Origin: JAIOQA01 sp035493675
Lineage (GTDB): Bacteria > Myxococcota_A > Polyangia > Haliangiales > Haliangiaceae
Assembly (NCBI GenBank): GCA_035493675.1
Contig: DATJIA010000335.1
Location: forward strand, 1-64,000
Direction of reading: 5' to 3'
Length of the DNA: 64,000 bases
The notes beneath the pieces were generated by a model. That model was not told the DNA's origin, did no database searches, and was given only the letters and a program-made list of their open reading frames with translations. Made by a program: the position numbers and the translations under genes. Position 1 is the stretch's first letter. Each line of letters starts with the position of its first letter. Positions 21,415-34,677 of this stretch are shown piece by piece.

Positions 21415-22362
21415 ATGCGCTGGCTCGCGATTGCCGTGATTTGCGCCGCGTGCTCGAAGCACGAGCCCGCGCCGGCGAAGCACGAGCCTGCGCCGGCGAC
21501 CCACACGGGGTGCGATCTCCCGGAGGTGCCGTCGAAGCTCCCGGCGCCCAAGCGGCTGGTCGCGATCGGCGATCTGCACGGCGACGCGAGCGCCGCACGC
21601 CGCGTCTTGCGGCTCGCGGGCGCGATCGACGATCACGACCAGTGGATCGGCGGCGAGCTCGTCGTCGTGCAGCTCGGCGACGTCCTCGATCGCGGCGACG
21701 GCGAGCAGGACATCTTGGATCTGTTCGCGCGCCTCGAGACCGACGCGCGCGCCGCCGGCGGCGGGTTCGTGCCGCTGCTCGGCAATCACGAGCTGATGAA
21801 CGCGGCGGGCGACTTCCGCTACGTCACGCGCGGCGGCTTCGACGACTTCCGCGACGCGCCCGGCGTCGCCGACTCGCCGGTCGATGTCCACTTGCTGCCC
21901 GACGCGGCCCGCGCGCGCGCCGCCGAGCTGTTCCCGGGCGGGCCGTACGCGAAGCGGCTCGCGGGGCACAACACGATCGAGCAGATCGGCGACACGATCT
22001 TCGTGCACGGCGGCCTCGATCCGATGTGGGCGACGCGCATCGACGACGCGAACCGGAGCGCGCGCTGCTGGCTGGCGGGGCAGGGCCCGCAACCCGACGT
22101 GCTCACCGCCGACGACGGCCCGGTGTGGTCGCGCTTCTACGCGGGCGAGTCGGTCGACTGCAACGATCTCGCACGCGCGCTCGAGCTCGCGCACGCGAAG
22201 CGCATGGTGATCGCGCACACCGTGCAGCCGAACGGGATCAGCGCCGCGTGCGACGGACGCGTGTGGCGAATCGACGTCGGGCTCGCCGCGCTCTACGGCG
22301 GTCCGACCCAGGCGCTCGAGATTCGCGGCGACGACGTGCGCGTGCTGACCGCCAAGCCTTGA
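21415..22362 (+). CDS. Shewanella-like (SLP) metallophosphoesterase, lipoprotein
   Basis: 315 residues. MRWLAIAVICAAC is a lipoprotein signal, followed by a duplicated KHEPAPA linker. The calcineurin-like phosphatase motifs are complete: GDLHGD, GDVLDRGDGE, GNHELM, then VHGGL and IAHT with the metal-binding His residues. The order, together with the 'VLRLAG' and 'FVPLLGNHE' context, fits the Shewanella-like protein phosphatase group of PPP-family enzymes (described in bacteria, plants and apicomplexans), some of which dephosphorylate Tyr or Ser/Thr. The protein should face the periplasm. It precedes the peroxiredoxin gene by about 50 bp in the same direction. The natural substrate is unknown. 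Confidence 0.88.
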   Translation: MRWLAIAVICAACSKHEPAPAKHEPAPATHTGCDLPEVPSKLPAPKRLVAIGDLHGDASAARRVLRLAGAIDDHDQWIGGELVVVQLGDVLDRGDGEQDILDLFARLETDARAAGGGFVPLLGNHELMNAAGDFRYVTRGGFDDFRDAPGVADSPVDVHLLPDAARARAAELFPGGPYAKRLAGHNTIEQIGDTIFVHGGLDPMWATRIDDANRSARCWLAGQGPQPDVLTADDGPVWSRFYAGESVDCNDLARALELAHAKRMVIAHTVQPNGISAACDGRVWRIDVGLAALYGGPTQALEIRGDDVRVLTAKP

Positions 22363-22413
22363 CCGGTGTGGTCGGCGGCGCTACGCCTCCTGCTCATCCA
22401 CAGGAGGGTCGAC

Positions 22414-23055
22414 ATGGGTCTCCACATCAACAGCATCGCGCCTGACTTCACGCAGGACTCCACCGAGGGCGAAATCCACTTCCACGAGTGGCTCGGCAAG
22501 AGCTGGGGCGTGCTGTTCTCGCACCCGCGCGACTTCACGCCGGTGTGCACGACCGAGCTCGGCCGCGCGTCGGCGCTCAAGTCCGAGTTCGATCGCCGCA
22601 ACGTCAAGCTGCTCGCCGTCTCCGTCGACTCGGTCGCCGATCACAAGAAGTGGATCGGCGACATCGAGGAGACGCAGAAGGTGAAGCAGGCGTTCCCGAT
22701 CCTAGGCGACGCGGACAAGAAGGTCTCGCTCCTCTACGACATGCTGCACCCCGAGGCGTCGGACACGTTCACCGTGCGCTCGGTGTTCTTCATCGATCCG
22801 AACAAGAAGATCCGCGCGATCATCACGTACCCGGCGTCGACCGGCCGCAACTTCGCCGAGATCCTCCGCGTGATCGATTCGCTGCAGCTCACCGACAACC
22901 ACTCGGTCGCCACGCCGGCCGATTGGAAGGACGGCGACGAGGTCGTGATCGTGCCGTCGCTGCAGGATCCGCAGGTGCTCGCCCAGAAGTTCCCGAAGGG
23001 CTACAAGGCGATCAAGCCGTATCTGCGCATGACGCCGCAGCCAAACAAGCCGTGA
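22414..23055 (+). CDS. 1-Cys peroxiredoxin (Prx6 group)
   Basis: 213 residues. The active-site motif is DFTPVCTTELG (about 45-55), and this Cys is the only one in the protein, so it is a 1-Cys enzyme. The C-terminal extension (DNHSVATPADWKDGDEVVIVPS) is diagnostic of the Prx6/AhpC-TSA subgroup. The role is reduction of hydrogen peroxide and organic hydroperoxides in the cytosol with an external thiol. The ATG at 22414 has AGGAGGG five bases upstream, which settles the start over an in-frame GTG 48 bp earlier. It is convergent with the membrane protein gene at 23057, with one base between the stops. Confidence 0.95.
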   Translation: MGLHINSIAPDFTQDSTEGEIHFHEWLGKSWGVLFSHPRDFTPVCTTELGRASALKSEFDRRNVKLLAVSVDSVADHKKWIGDIEETQKVKQAFPILGDADKKVSLLYDMLHPEASDTFTVRSVFFIDPNKKIRAIITYPASTGRNFAEILRVIDSLQLTDNHSVATPADWKDGDEVVIVPSLQDPQVLAQKFPKGYKAIKPYLRMTPQPNKP

Positions 23056-23056
23056 G

Positions 23057-24703
23057 CTAGTCGCAGAAGGCGCGCTCGGCGTCGAGCGCGTCGGCGGGGA
23101 TCTCGAGGGTCGTGCGCGACCACGAGCCCCACACGTTGTCCCAGAAGCGCGACCACGTGAGGGGATCGCGCGTCGAGGCGCGCAGCTCGGCGAGCGCGCC
23201 GCACGTCAGCGCGCGGCGCGCGGCGCGGATCTCGGCGGTCGGCACGCCGCCGACGGGAGAGGGATCGTCGTGCGCGGGATCGGCGACGTCGGCGAGCGTC
23301 CACCACCACGGCAGCTGCTTCTCGTGGCCGACGCCGCCGGTGCCGAACGGCGTGATGCGCGCGCCGAGCGGGTTGGCGAGGCCGAGCGTGTCGACGACGA
23401 GGCCGTCGAGCGGCGCGACGGCGCCGCCGGTGCCGAGGCGGCCGACGACGTAGACGATCGGCTCGGTGCGCGCGGGATCGATCGGCAGGATCCAGCCGGC
23501 CTCGTACACGAGCGCGGGGCGATGCGCGCGGAGGGCGTCGGCGACCAAGGTCGAGCCCGGCGCGTCGGCGGCGATGAACGGCGCGTCGTCGATCGGATTC
23601 GCCTCGCCGAGGTGCGCGACGTACGCGACGCGCTCGTCGCCGACCTTGCCGGCGATCGTGTGGCGGCGGCCGTCGCCGCGCCACGCGGCGATCGCGATCG
23701 CCCACGCGAGCACGATCGCGAGGCCGGGCGCGGTCGCGCGCTCGAGCGGCGCCGCGGCGATCGGCGCGAGCGCGAGGAAGAGCGCGGGCAAGAGCAGGCG
23801 CGCGTGCATGAAGTCGCCGCCGACGCGGACGATGTAGAGCGCGCACGCGAGCGCGCACGCGACCGGCGTGATCGCGACGAGCGTGATCGATCGGCGCGCG
23901 CGCCGCGCGACGATCGCGAAGACGCCGAGCGGGACGAACAAGAGATACGGCACGAACAGATCGGCGGCGTACTCGGCGCCGCGGACCCAGCGCGCTCCGC
24001 CCGCCGATTTCGCGAGCGCGGGCAGCGGCACCAGCGTGCCGTAGTAGCCGGCGCGGAACAGCTCGTACGCGAGCGGCAGCGCGGCGGCGGCGCACGCGAG
24101 CGCGATCGCGCGGCGCCGCGACGGACGCGCGAGGCGATGCGCGGCGATCGCGAAGCCGATCGAGACGAGCGCGAGCTCGGGGCGCACGAGCGGTCCGAGC
24201 CCGATGACGGTCGCCGCGATCCACGCGCTCGGCGGCGTGACCAGGATCCACGTCACGCACGCGAGCCACGCGAACACGAGCCCGGTCTCGAGGCCCGAGG
24301 TCGCGAAGTCCCAGCACGGCGGCAACGCGACGATCACGAGCGCGCCCGCGGGCACGATCGGGCCCGCCCATCCGCGCGCGCGGTGCCGCCGTCGCGCCGC
24401 GTCGATCGCGATCGCGAGCCCGCCGACCGCGAGCACGCCGCCCAGCGCGACCGCGACGTGCGCGACGTCGGCGCGCGTGACGAACGCGACGCCCGCGACC
24501 AACCACGTCCACAGCGGGCTCGTGCACGCCTCGGCCCGCTCGTGCGCGTTGAAGACGGGCCCGTGCCCCGCGAGGATCTGGCGCGCGGTGCGCACGACGA
24601 TCAAGCCGTCGTCGGAGATCCAGCGCCGCGCGTACGCGAGCGCCGCGTACACGGCGAGCGTCGCGACGATCGTGGCCGTCGTCACGCGCGTGGCCCTCGA
24701 CAT
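23057..24703 (-). CDS. GT-C membrane glycosyltransferase, AftB-like
   Basis: 548 residues with about ten hydrophobic segments between residues 7 and 345 and a soluble C-terminal domain. The N-terminal loop ISDDGLIVVRTARQILAG, GPVFNAHERAEACTSPLW, and the later GGDFMHARLLLP are close to sequences of the actinobacterial terminal arabinofuranosyltransferase AftB/ZomB family, with the Asp pair as the GT-C catalytic motif. These enzymes use polyprenyl-linked sugars and act on the outer side of the inner membrane. In a Gram-negative organism the acceptor could be a surface polysaccharide or glycoprotein; that part is inferred. No other glycan gene is near. The stop is one base from the peroxiredoxin stop. 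Confidence 0.8.
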   Translation of the reverse strand: MSRATRVTTATIVATLAVYAALAYARRWISDDGLIVVRTARQILAGHGPVFNAHERAEACTSPLWTWLVAGVAFVTRADVAHVAVALGGVLAVGGLAIAIDAARRRHRARGWAGPIVPAGALVIVALPPCWDFATSGLETGLVFAWLACVTWILVTPPSAWIAATVIGLGPLVRPELALVSIGFAIAAHRLARPSRRRAIALACAAAALPLAYELFRAGYYGTLVPLPALAKSAGGARWVRGAEYAADLFVPYLLFVPLGVFAIVARRARRSITLVAITPVACALACALYIVRVGGDFMHARLLLPALFLALAPIAAAPLERATAPGLAIVLAWAIAIAAWRGDGRRHTIAGKVGDERVAYVAHLGEANPIDDAPFIAADAPGSTLVADALRAHRPALVYEAGWILPIDPARTEPIVYVVGRLGTGGAVAPLDGLVVDTLGLANPLGARITPFGTGGVGHEKQLPWWWTLADVADPAHDDPSPVGGVPTAEIRAARRALTCGALAELRASTRDPLTWSRFWDNVWGSWSRTTLEIPADALDAERAFCD

Positions 24704-24783
24704 GGACCACGCTAGCAGCGCCGCGCGCGCGCTCTACGACGCGCGCGACCGTTGCCGAAGACTGACGAGCGGCGCGATGCGCG

Positions 24784-26829
<2,046 letters not shown>

Positions 26830-26892
26830 CGACGACGATGGTACGACGAGACGCTGTCGGTTTGGAACGGGGCCGGGCCGTCCTACACGGGC

Positions 26893-27702
26893 CTACTTGG
26901 GCAGCTTGAAGTCGAAGGTCCAGACGACGACCGACGAGACCGGCCGGTCGTGGTCGTCGAGCGCGGGGTCGAACTGGATCTCGGCGGCGCGCGAGAGCGC
27001 GAGCTCGTCGAGGCCGTGGCCCAACGTGTTCAAGAGCTTCTTGGCGACGACCTTGCCGGTCGCGTCGACGACGAGCCGGACGCGAATCGTCCCCTCGATC
27101 CCGAGCTGGCGCGCCTCGGGTGGGTAGTCGGCGCCGGCTCCGAAGTACGAGTAGTCGCCGCGCGGCATCGCGCGCTTCTTGATCGCGGCGATCGAGACCG
27201 GCGCGGGCGCCGAGCCGCTACCCGATGCTTCACCCGAGCCGCCGCCGGTGCCCTTGCCGGTGCCGCCGGTGCCGGTGCCGTGCGCGACCGGGATCGCGAT
27301 CCCGCCGGTCGGACCCTCGGGCAGCTTGTACGCGTCGCTGCCGCCGCCGACGTTCGACGGATCGGGCGGCGTGTCGTCGGGCGGCGGCGGCTCGTGCGGT
27401 GGTTGCGGTTGCTCGGGCGCGCGCGGCTGCTCGTGCGCGACCACGTGATGCGAAGGCGGCGGCGGCGGCGCGGTCTTGTCGGGCGGCGGCGGGACCGGCG
27501 GCGGCTTGATCTCCGGCAGCTTCACCGGCGGCGGAGGAGGCGGCGGCGGCGTGTCGTCGAGCTCGATCTGCTCGGGCGGCGGCGTCGGCGGATGACGACG
27601 CGCCCAGGTGCCGGCGACGTCGAGGATCGTGAGCAGCGCGATGTGCACGAGGACCGTGCCGAGCAGGATCGTCTCGAGCTGTCCTCGCTTCGCGCGCATC
27701 AT
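26893..27702 (-). CDS. tonB: TonB-type energy transducer
   Basis: 269 residues. One N-terminal transmembrane segment (about 9-30, LETILLGTVLVHIALLTIL) is followed by a long Pro-rich region (37-125) that spans the periplasm, a Gly/Ser/Thr linker, and a C-terminal TonB domain (YPPEARQLGIEGTIRVRLVVDATGKVVAKKLLNTLG, near 197-232). It transmits proton-motive force from ExbB-ExbD to outer-membrane receptors or other envelope systems. The start overlaps the exbD stop (ATGA). The order truD-exbB-exbD-tonB on one strand is an operon with overlapping ends throughout. Confidence 0.92.
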   Translation of the reverse strand: MMRAKRGQLETILLGTVLVHIALLTILDVAGTWARRHPPTPPPEQIELDDTPPPPPPPPVKLPEIKPPPVPPPPDKTAPPPPPSHHVVAHEQPRAPEQPQPPHEPPPPDDTPPDPSNVGGGSDAYKLPEGPTGGIAIPVAHGTGTGGTGKGTGGGSGEASGSGSAPAPVSIAAIKKRAMPRGDYSYFGAGADYPPEARQLGIEGTIRVRLVVDATGKVVAKKLLNTLGHGLDELALSRAAEIQFDPALDDHDRPVSSVVVWTFDFKLPK

Positions 27703-28124
27703 TCCTTCGTCGGTAGCGGGGCGTTCTCGAGCGCGATCTTCTGGACCTTCGCCGCCTTCACGACGTCGATCGCGTGCATGATGTCGCGGTACGCGGCGCC
27801 GCCGTCGCCGGTGATCACCGCGCGCGACTCGGGCATGTCCTTCGCGATGTCGGCGATCTTCGCCGACGCCGCGGCCGCGTCGTCGTACTTGGTGCCGTTG
27901 ACGTAGAGCGCGCCCTGCTTGTCGACGGTCACGCGCAAGGTCGTCTTCACCTCGGAGCCGGTCGCGGCCTTCGGCTTGTCGACGACGATCCCGCGCGCGA
28001 CGATCAAGCGCGCGGTCACCAGGAAGATCACGAGCAGCACGAGCGCGACGTCGACGAACGGCGTCACGTTGATGTCGGTGATCGAGTCGTCGTCGTCGTC
28101 GTGGTAGAGGCTGCCGCCCGCCAT
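27699..28124 (-). CDS. exbD: ExbD/TolR family biopolymer transport protein
   Basis: 141 residues. An acidic N-terminus with an Asp run (9-13) precedes the conserved ITDINVTPFVDVALVLLVIFLVTA (15-38), whose transmembrane Asp (DV) carries the proton path. The C-terminal periplasmic domain has VDKQGALYVNGTKY and the HAIDVVKAAKVQKIAL end typical of ExbD/TolR. It partners ExbB and TonB, encoded on either side with 4-bp ATGA overlaps. Confidence 0.93.
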   Translation of the reverse strand: MAGGSLYHDDDDDSITDINVTPFVDVALVLLVIFLVTARLIVARGIVVDKPKAATGSEVKTTLRVTVDKQGALYVNGTKYDDAAAASAKIADIAKDMPESRAVITGDGGAAYRDIMHAIDVVKAAKVQKIALENAPLPTKE

Positions 28125-28759
28125 CACGCCCCCTTGTGCTCGCGCGCGTGCGCGAACGACAGCACCGCGTGCGCGGTCTCGTCGGCGCCGCCGAGGATGA
28201 CCTTCAGCCGGCGCTGGAAGAAGTTGTACGCGACGACCGCGGGGATCGCGACGAGCAGGCCGACCGCGGTCGCGACCAGCGCCTGCGACAGGCCCTTCAT
28301 CACGCCCGAGGCGTCGGCGGCGGCGCCGGTCAGATCGTTCAGCTCCTTGATCACGCCGAGCACGGTGCCGAACAAGCCGACGAACGGGACGTTGTTGCCG
28401 AGGGTGCCGAGGACGATCAGGTTGCGCTCGGCCTCCTTCTTCCACTTCGCGCGCTCGGCGTGCATCGCCTCGGCGATCGCGGCGGTGCCGCGGCCGACCT
28501 CGTCGAGGCCGCGCAGCGCGACGAGGATCGGGATCGCCGCCGACTGCGCGTACTTCTTCTTCACGTGCTCGAGCTCGTCGCGCTCGAACGCGCCGCGCAG
28601 CTCGCGCGTGAAGGTCTCGGTGTCGGTGTCGCGCGCGCGGAACCACAGCGCGCGATCGATCATCACGCCGATCGAGAGGATCGAGAGCGCGACGAGGAGC
28701 CACAGCACCCACTCGGCGCCGAGCATGGCGAAGTCGACGAAGAATTTGGTCAAGTCCAT
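28124..28759 (-). CDS. exbB: ExbB/TolQ/MotA family proton channel
   Basis: 211 residues with three transmembrane segments (about 15-35, 118-140, 160-182). The core GTLGNNVPFVGLFGTVLGVIKEL (118-140) and MKGLSQALVATAVGLLVAIPAVVAYNFF (154-181) are the ExbB/TolQ signature, including the conserved Thr and Pro of the second and third helices. Its start overlaps the truD 3' end by 10 bp and its stop overlaps the exbD start. With ExbD and TonB it should energise outer-membrane transport. Confidence 0.94.
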   Translation of the reverse strand: MDLTKFFVDFAMLGAEWVLWLLVALSILSIGVMIDRALWFRARDTDTETFTRELRGAFERDELEHVKKKYAQSAAIPILVALRGLDEVGRGTAAIAEAMHAERAKWKKEAERNLIVLGTLGNNVPFVGLFGTVLGVIKELNDLTGAAADASGVMKGLSQALVATAVGLLVAIPAVVAYNFFQRRLKVILGGADETAHAVLSFAHAREHKGA

Positions 28760-29790
28760 GAGTCGGTCTCGGCTTTCATGATCTCGCGCAGGACCGCGGT
28801 CGCGTAGGCGCCCGCGGGAAGCGTGAAGGATACGACCATCGCGTCGGGCGGCTCGGCGATCGCGCGCGCGTCCTCGACGAGGTTCGCGATCGCGCGGCGC
28901 GTGCCGAACGCGAGCTCGCCGGCGGGGCGGAACGACTCGAGCGTCATCTGCGCGTCGTCGAGCACGGCCTGCTCGCGAAGCCCCGCGGTCGTGCCCTCGG
29001 CGGCGGCGCGCAGCTTCCAGCCGAACATCGGGCCGGTCACGACGCACTCGCCGGAGGCCACGCGCGCTTCGTCGGCGGATGGATCGGTCGTCGAGAACTG
29101 GCCGCCGCTCGCGCGCTTCTCGAGCCAGTCGCCGTCGATCACGCGGCGCACGAGGCCGTCGTCGACGCGCCGGCGGAGCCAGTCGTTGAACAGCTCCGAT
29201 TGCACCGACGAGATCAGCAGGCGCTTCTCGCGATCGTGGACGCGGAGCTCGCCCTTCAGGACCGATCTCCCGCGCGACGCGTTGTCGCCGTCGCGCCCGA
29301 AGCGCTGCTCGCCGTACCAGTTGAGCGCGCCCGGCGGCTCCGCGAGCACGCGCAAGACCTGCGCCGCGCGCGCAGCCGCGTCGCCGTCGACGCCGCGCAC
29401 GCGCAAGACGAACCGATTGCCGCGCAGGTGCCCGGCCTTGAGCTTGTTGCCGTGGCGCTTCGCGGCGAGCACCTTCACGCCCGGCAGATCGAGCGCGAGC
29501 GCCGCCTCGGGCGTCGCCGGGTGCGGCAGCGACAACCACTGCCGCGTCACCGCGCGCTTGTCCTTCATCCCGGCCCAGCCGACGTCGCGCGCGCGCACGC
29601 CGAGCGCGTCGGCGATCGCGCCGGCGGCGTTCGGCGTCGCGAGATCGCGCTTCTCGATCCAGACATACGTGTGCTCGCCGGCGCCCGACGGCTCGTAGGC
29701 CGGGACCTCCTCGACGACGAAATCCTCGGGCGTGTCGCGGAGGCGGCCGCCGGTCCCCGGCACGTCGGCGGTCAGGTACGGCAGCGCCAC
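28750..29790 (-). CDS. truD: tRNA pseudouridine(13) synthase TruD
   Basis: 346 residues. EDFVVEEVPAYEPSGAGEHTYVWIEKR (22-48) is the N-terminal TruD signature. GWAGMKDKRAVTRQW (71-85) contains the catalytic Asp77. HGNKLKAGHLRGNRFVLRVR and NWYGEQRFGRDGDN follow in the usual order, and the TRUD insertion domain lies after about 190. It isomerises U13 in tRNA-Glu. It heads a unit with exbB-exbD-tonB. The link is probably only transcriptional. The start is 65 bp from the divergent ChaN-like gene. Confidence 0.95.
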   Translation of the reverse strand: MALPYLTADVPGTGGRLRDTPEDFVVEEVPAYEPSGAGEHTYVWIEKRDLATPNAAGAIADALGVRARDVGWAGMKDKRAVTRQWLSLPHPATPEAALALDLPGVKVLAAKRHGNKLKAGHLRGNRFVLRVRGVDGDAAARAAQVLRVLAEPPGALNWYGEQRFGRDGDNASRGRSVLKGELRVHDREKRLLISSVQSELFNDWLRRRVDDGLVRRVIDGDWLEKRASGGQFSTTDPSADEARVASGECVVTGPMFGWKLRAAAEGTTAGLREQAVLDDAQMTLESFRPAGELAFGTRRAIANLVEDARAIAEPPDAMVVSFTLPAGAYATAVLREIMKAETDSWT

Positions 29791-29855
29791 CGACGTACTC
29801 TGTCATGGGGGACGGCTTTTGCTACAGTGGTCCTCGCCGGGATTCGAGGATCACG

Positions 29856-30905
29856 ATGAAGCGCCTCATCCCGTTCGACGATCTCAGCCGCCGCTCGGGG
29901 CGCTCCCCCGGCTCCTCGCTGCGCTCGGCTCGGCGCTTCGCGTCGCTCCGCGCCTCGGGCCTGCCCCTCTTCGCGGCGGCATGCCTTGCCGCCTGCGGTG
30001 GCCGCTATCACGCGGACACGCCGACTCCGGCGGCGAAGGACGAAGCTCCGCGCGGCGTCGAGGCGGCCGCGCTGCCGTACAAGATCCTCGACGCGCGCAC
30101 CGGCCACGAGATCAGCGAGGCCGACTTCTGGGCGCGGGTCGGCGCCGCGCGCGCGGTGTGCGTCGGCGAGGAGCACCCGAACCCGCACCATCACTGGGCG
30201 CAGCTGCAGGTCATCTCGCACCTCGCGACGCGCACCGGTCCGTTCGCGGTCGGGATGGAGATGGTGCAGCGTCCGTTCCAGGGCGTGCTCGACGACTACG
30301 CGGCGAAGACGATCGACGACGACGCGATGACCGCGCGCACCGGCTGGGAGGATCGCTGGGGCTACGACTTCAAGCTCTATCGGCCGCTCTTGCACGTCGT
30401 GCGCGATCACGGCGGCGCGCTGATCGCGCTGAACGCGTCGAAGGAGCTGGTGAAGCGGGTCTCGCACGAGGGGCTCGACAAGTTGACCCCCGACGAGCGC
30501 GCGCAGTTGCCCGAGCTCGATCTAGAGAACGCGGCGCACCGCGCGTGGTTCGACGGCGTGATGGCGGAGATGGGCGGCACGATGCACGGCGACAAGGACG
30601 GCGATGGGCCGAAAGAAGAAGACAAGGCCGCCGCCGATCGCATGTACAGCGTGCAGGTCCTGTGGGACGAGTCGATGGCCGACGGCGCGGCGAAGTGGCT
30701 CGGCACCGATCGCGCGAAGGAGATCGTGATCCTCGCCGGCGACGGCCACTGCCACGACAGCGCGATCGTCGGACGCCTCAAGCGCCGCGGCGTCGCCGAG
30801 TCGATCTCGATCCGTCCCGTGATCGACGACGGCCAGGGCGACGTCGCCGAGATCCTCGCGACGCCGATGAACGACTACCTGTTCGTGATGAGCATGCCCA
30901 AGTGA
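29856..30905 (+). CDS. ChaN family (DUF399) lipoprotein, putative haem/iron-linked
   Basis: 349 residues. The core VCVGEEHPNPHHHWAQL (about 103-119), then FAVGMEMVQRPFQGVLDDY, and the late ILAGDGHCHDSAIVGRL are the ChaN/Tiki-like motifs with the conserved Glu and His residues. ChaN of Campylobacter is an iron-regulated lipoprotein that binds haem. The signal region is odd: MKRL is followed by about 30 polar, Ser/Arg-rich residues before the core LPLFAAACLAAC, and the DNA there is GC-rich and repeat-like. The gene is divergent from truD-exbB-exbD-tonB, which fits a role in TonB-linked haem or metal uptake. This is context plus family inference; haem ligands were not tested. Confidence 0.82.
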   Translation: MKRLIPFDDLSRRSGRSPGSSLRSARRFASLRASGLPLFAAACLAACGGRYHADTPTPAAKDEAPRGVEAAALPYKILDARTGHEISEADFWARVGAARAVCVGEEHPNPHHHWAQLQVISHLATRTGPFAVGMEMVQRPFQGVLDDYAAKTIDDDAMTARTGWEDRWGYDFKLYRPLLHVVRDHGGALIALNASKELVKRVSHEGLDKLTPDERAQLPELDLENAAHRAWFDGVMAEMGGTMHGDKDGDGPKEEDKAAADRMYSVQVLWDESMADGAAKWLGTDRAKEIVILAGDGHCHDSAIVGRLKRRGVAESISIRPVIDDGQGDVAEILATPMNDYLFVMSMPK

Positions 30906-30946
30906 CCGGCCCGCTCTTGCGCTAACGTCGAGTGCGGGAGGACCGC

Positions 30947-33922
<2,976 letters not shown>

Positions 33923-33940
<18 letters not shown>

Positions 33941-34663
33941 CGCGCTGCCCGGCTTGGGCGCGTGCTCGTCCTTGACCATGCGCAGGTACAAGGTCGCCTT
34001 CTGGTTCTTGGGATCGCGCGCGATCACCTCGTTCCACTCGGCGACCGCCTCCTCGCGACGGCCGAGCGAGAACAAGACGACGCCGAGGTTGATGCGCGCG
34101 GGCAGGTAGTCGGGCTTCAAGCGCTTGGCGTGCTCGAACTCCGCCGCCGCCGCGTTGTGCATGCCCATGTCGCGATAGACGTTGCCGAGCCGCACGCGCA
34201 GATCGACGAAGTCGGGGCACAGATCGAGCGCCTTCGAGTACTCGCGCACGCCCTCGTCGTACATGCCCATGCCCGCGTACGCCGCGCCGAGGTCGGCGTG
34301 CATGTTGGCGAGCTTGCCGCGCGCGAACGGATCGAGCGAGCGCGGTTGCTGATAGCTGTTCGAGATCACGCGCGAGTAGACCTCGCGCGCCTTGTCGTAC
34401 TTGCCGCGATCGTTGTACGTGACCGAGAGGTTCAGCGCGGCTTCGGTGTAGTTGGGGTTGATCCTGAGCGCGGCCTCGAACGCTTCCTCCGCGTCTTGGA
34501 AGCGGCCCTGCGCGTGATAGATGACGCCGAGCATGTTGAACACGTCGGGGAAGGTCGGTCGGATCGCGACCGCCTGCGCGAGGTACGGCTCCGCCTTGTC
34601 GTACTCGTTGGCGTGGTAGTGCTCGCGGCCCAACGTGATGAGCTGCTGGAGGCGCTCGGACAT
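33923..34663 (-). CDS. tetratricopeptide repeat protein
   Basis: 246 residues composed of about six TPR units (YDKAEPYLAQAVAIRP, FQDAEEAFEAALRINPNYTEA, YDKAREVYSRVI, YDEGVREYSKALDLCPDFVD, MHNAAAAEFEHAKRLKPDYLPA, REEAVAEWNEVIARDPKN). No signal peptide is visible, so it is probably cytosolic, although it follows bamD by 14 bp in the same operon. A role as a scaffold in envelope or motility assembly is possible. The C-terminal ALPHGE overlaps the end of the convergent kinase gene. Confidence 0.85.
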
Positions 34664-34677
34664 GCGCCGATACTAGC

